Assembly: GCA_031002005.1 (NCBI GenBank)
Contig: CM061918.1
Coordinates: forward strand, 39,188,947-39,252,946
Reading direction: 5' to 3'
DNA: 64,000 bases
Source: Vandiemenella viatica
Lineage: Eukaryota; Arthropoda; Insecta; Orthoptera; Morabidae
Within the stretch, counting starts at the first letter, position 1; every line of letters begins with the position of its first letter. This document shows positions 63,942 to 64,000 of this stretch, piece by piece. The notes under the pieces are model-generated. The model made no database searches and was not told the origin of the DNA. It saw only the letters and a program-made list of their open reading frames with translations. Both the position numbers and the translations under genes were made by a program.

Positions 63942-64000
63942 CTGCTTTTATTTTTTTAATGCTAATATAATAGAGTTATCTTGTAAATAAGTACTTTTTA

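Noticed and set aside
1..64000. CRISPR array, operon or bacterial defence system
   Set aside because: Repeats are transposon ends and satellites; the DNA is eukaryotic with spliced exons.

Overview
This is eukaryotic, AT-rich DNA, almost certainly from an arthropod and probably an insect with a large, repeat-laden genome. The evidence is GT-AG introns of many kilobases, short exons, Penelope-like elements (PLEs) with GIY-YIG domains, LINEs resembling the R1, I and CR1 clades, Tc1, mariner and hAT transposons, and tRNA-derived SINEs. I see no bacterial genes, rRNA, true tRNA or CRISPR array. The species cannot be fixed from the sequence.

One host gene appears to run along the whole + strand, with its 5' part before the window and its stop codon near the right edge. 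I support exons at 3402-3548, 19069-19140, (26046-26117), 26485-26864, 45074-45207, 51426-51509, 54780-54893 and 63675-63806. The splice phases all agree. Leaving out 26046-26117, the exons sum to an open frame of about 354 codons plus stop, completed by two bases from an upstream exon. The N-terminal part is Pro/Gln/Lys-rich; the C-terminal part (exons 5-8) matches no family I recognise. The first three small exons sit in a segment of exon plus flanking intron present three times (about 3.15-4.17 kb; 18.98-19.58 kb, probably continuing at 25.08-25.25 kb; 25.69-26.86 kb). Different exons have decayed in different copies.

The introns are mostly transposons. Left to right: a decayed PLE (1.0-2.9 kb); PLE terminal repeats and an RT piece (4.26-4.92); an R1-like LINE on the minus strand (4.93-10.25) split by a PLE; nested palindromes of PLE ends (10.26-11.23) and a PLE RT piece; a LINE endonuclease relic (13.0-13.5); a ~190-bp tandem array (14.3-15.2); a PLE with inverted ends (15.2-16.3); a LINE RT (16.3-17.0); a long-inverted-repeat element (17.15-18.98); a mariner-like element (19.6) broken by a 4-kb I-like LINE (20.55-24.55); a non-autonomous hAT (27.3-28.4); a SINE (28.7); another PLE (29.2-30.2); LINE relics; a large PLE palindrome (32.3-39.55) whose left arm carries a 3.7-kb hAT with a MITE inside it; a Tc1 (41.45-43.02) and a mariner (43.12-44.40) side by side; a SINE (45.6); an unclassified repeat (46.8); a LINE 3' end (47.9); a hAT relic (49.0-50.2); solo PLE ends; another LINE 3' end (58.5); a CR1-like LINE (60.2-62.9); and a PLE piece plus a palindromic PLE end just before the last exon.

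The most striking items are: an array of six consecutive hairpins with different stems but nearly the same loop in the 3' UTR of the I-like LINE (24140-24464); a recurring hammerhead-ribozyme-like core in many PLE terminal repeats; the nested PLE/hAT/MITE palindrome with a clean 8-bp target duplication and an empty-site copy in the same window; a 58-bp LINE insertion consisting only of the 3' tail; and the intragenic exon-unit triplication with complementary decay.
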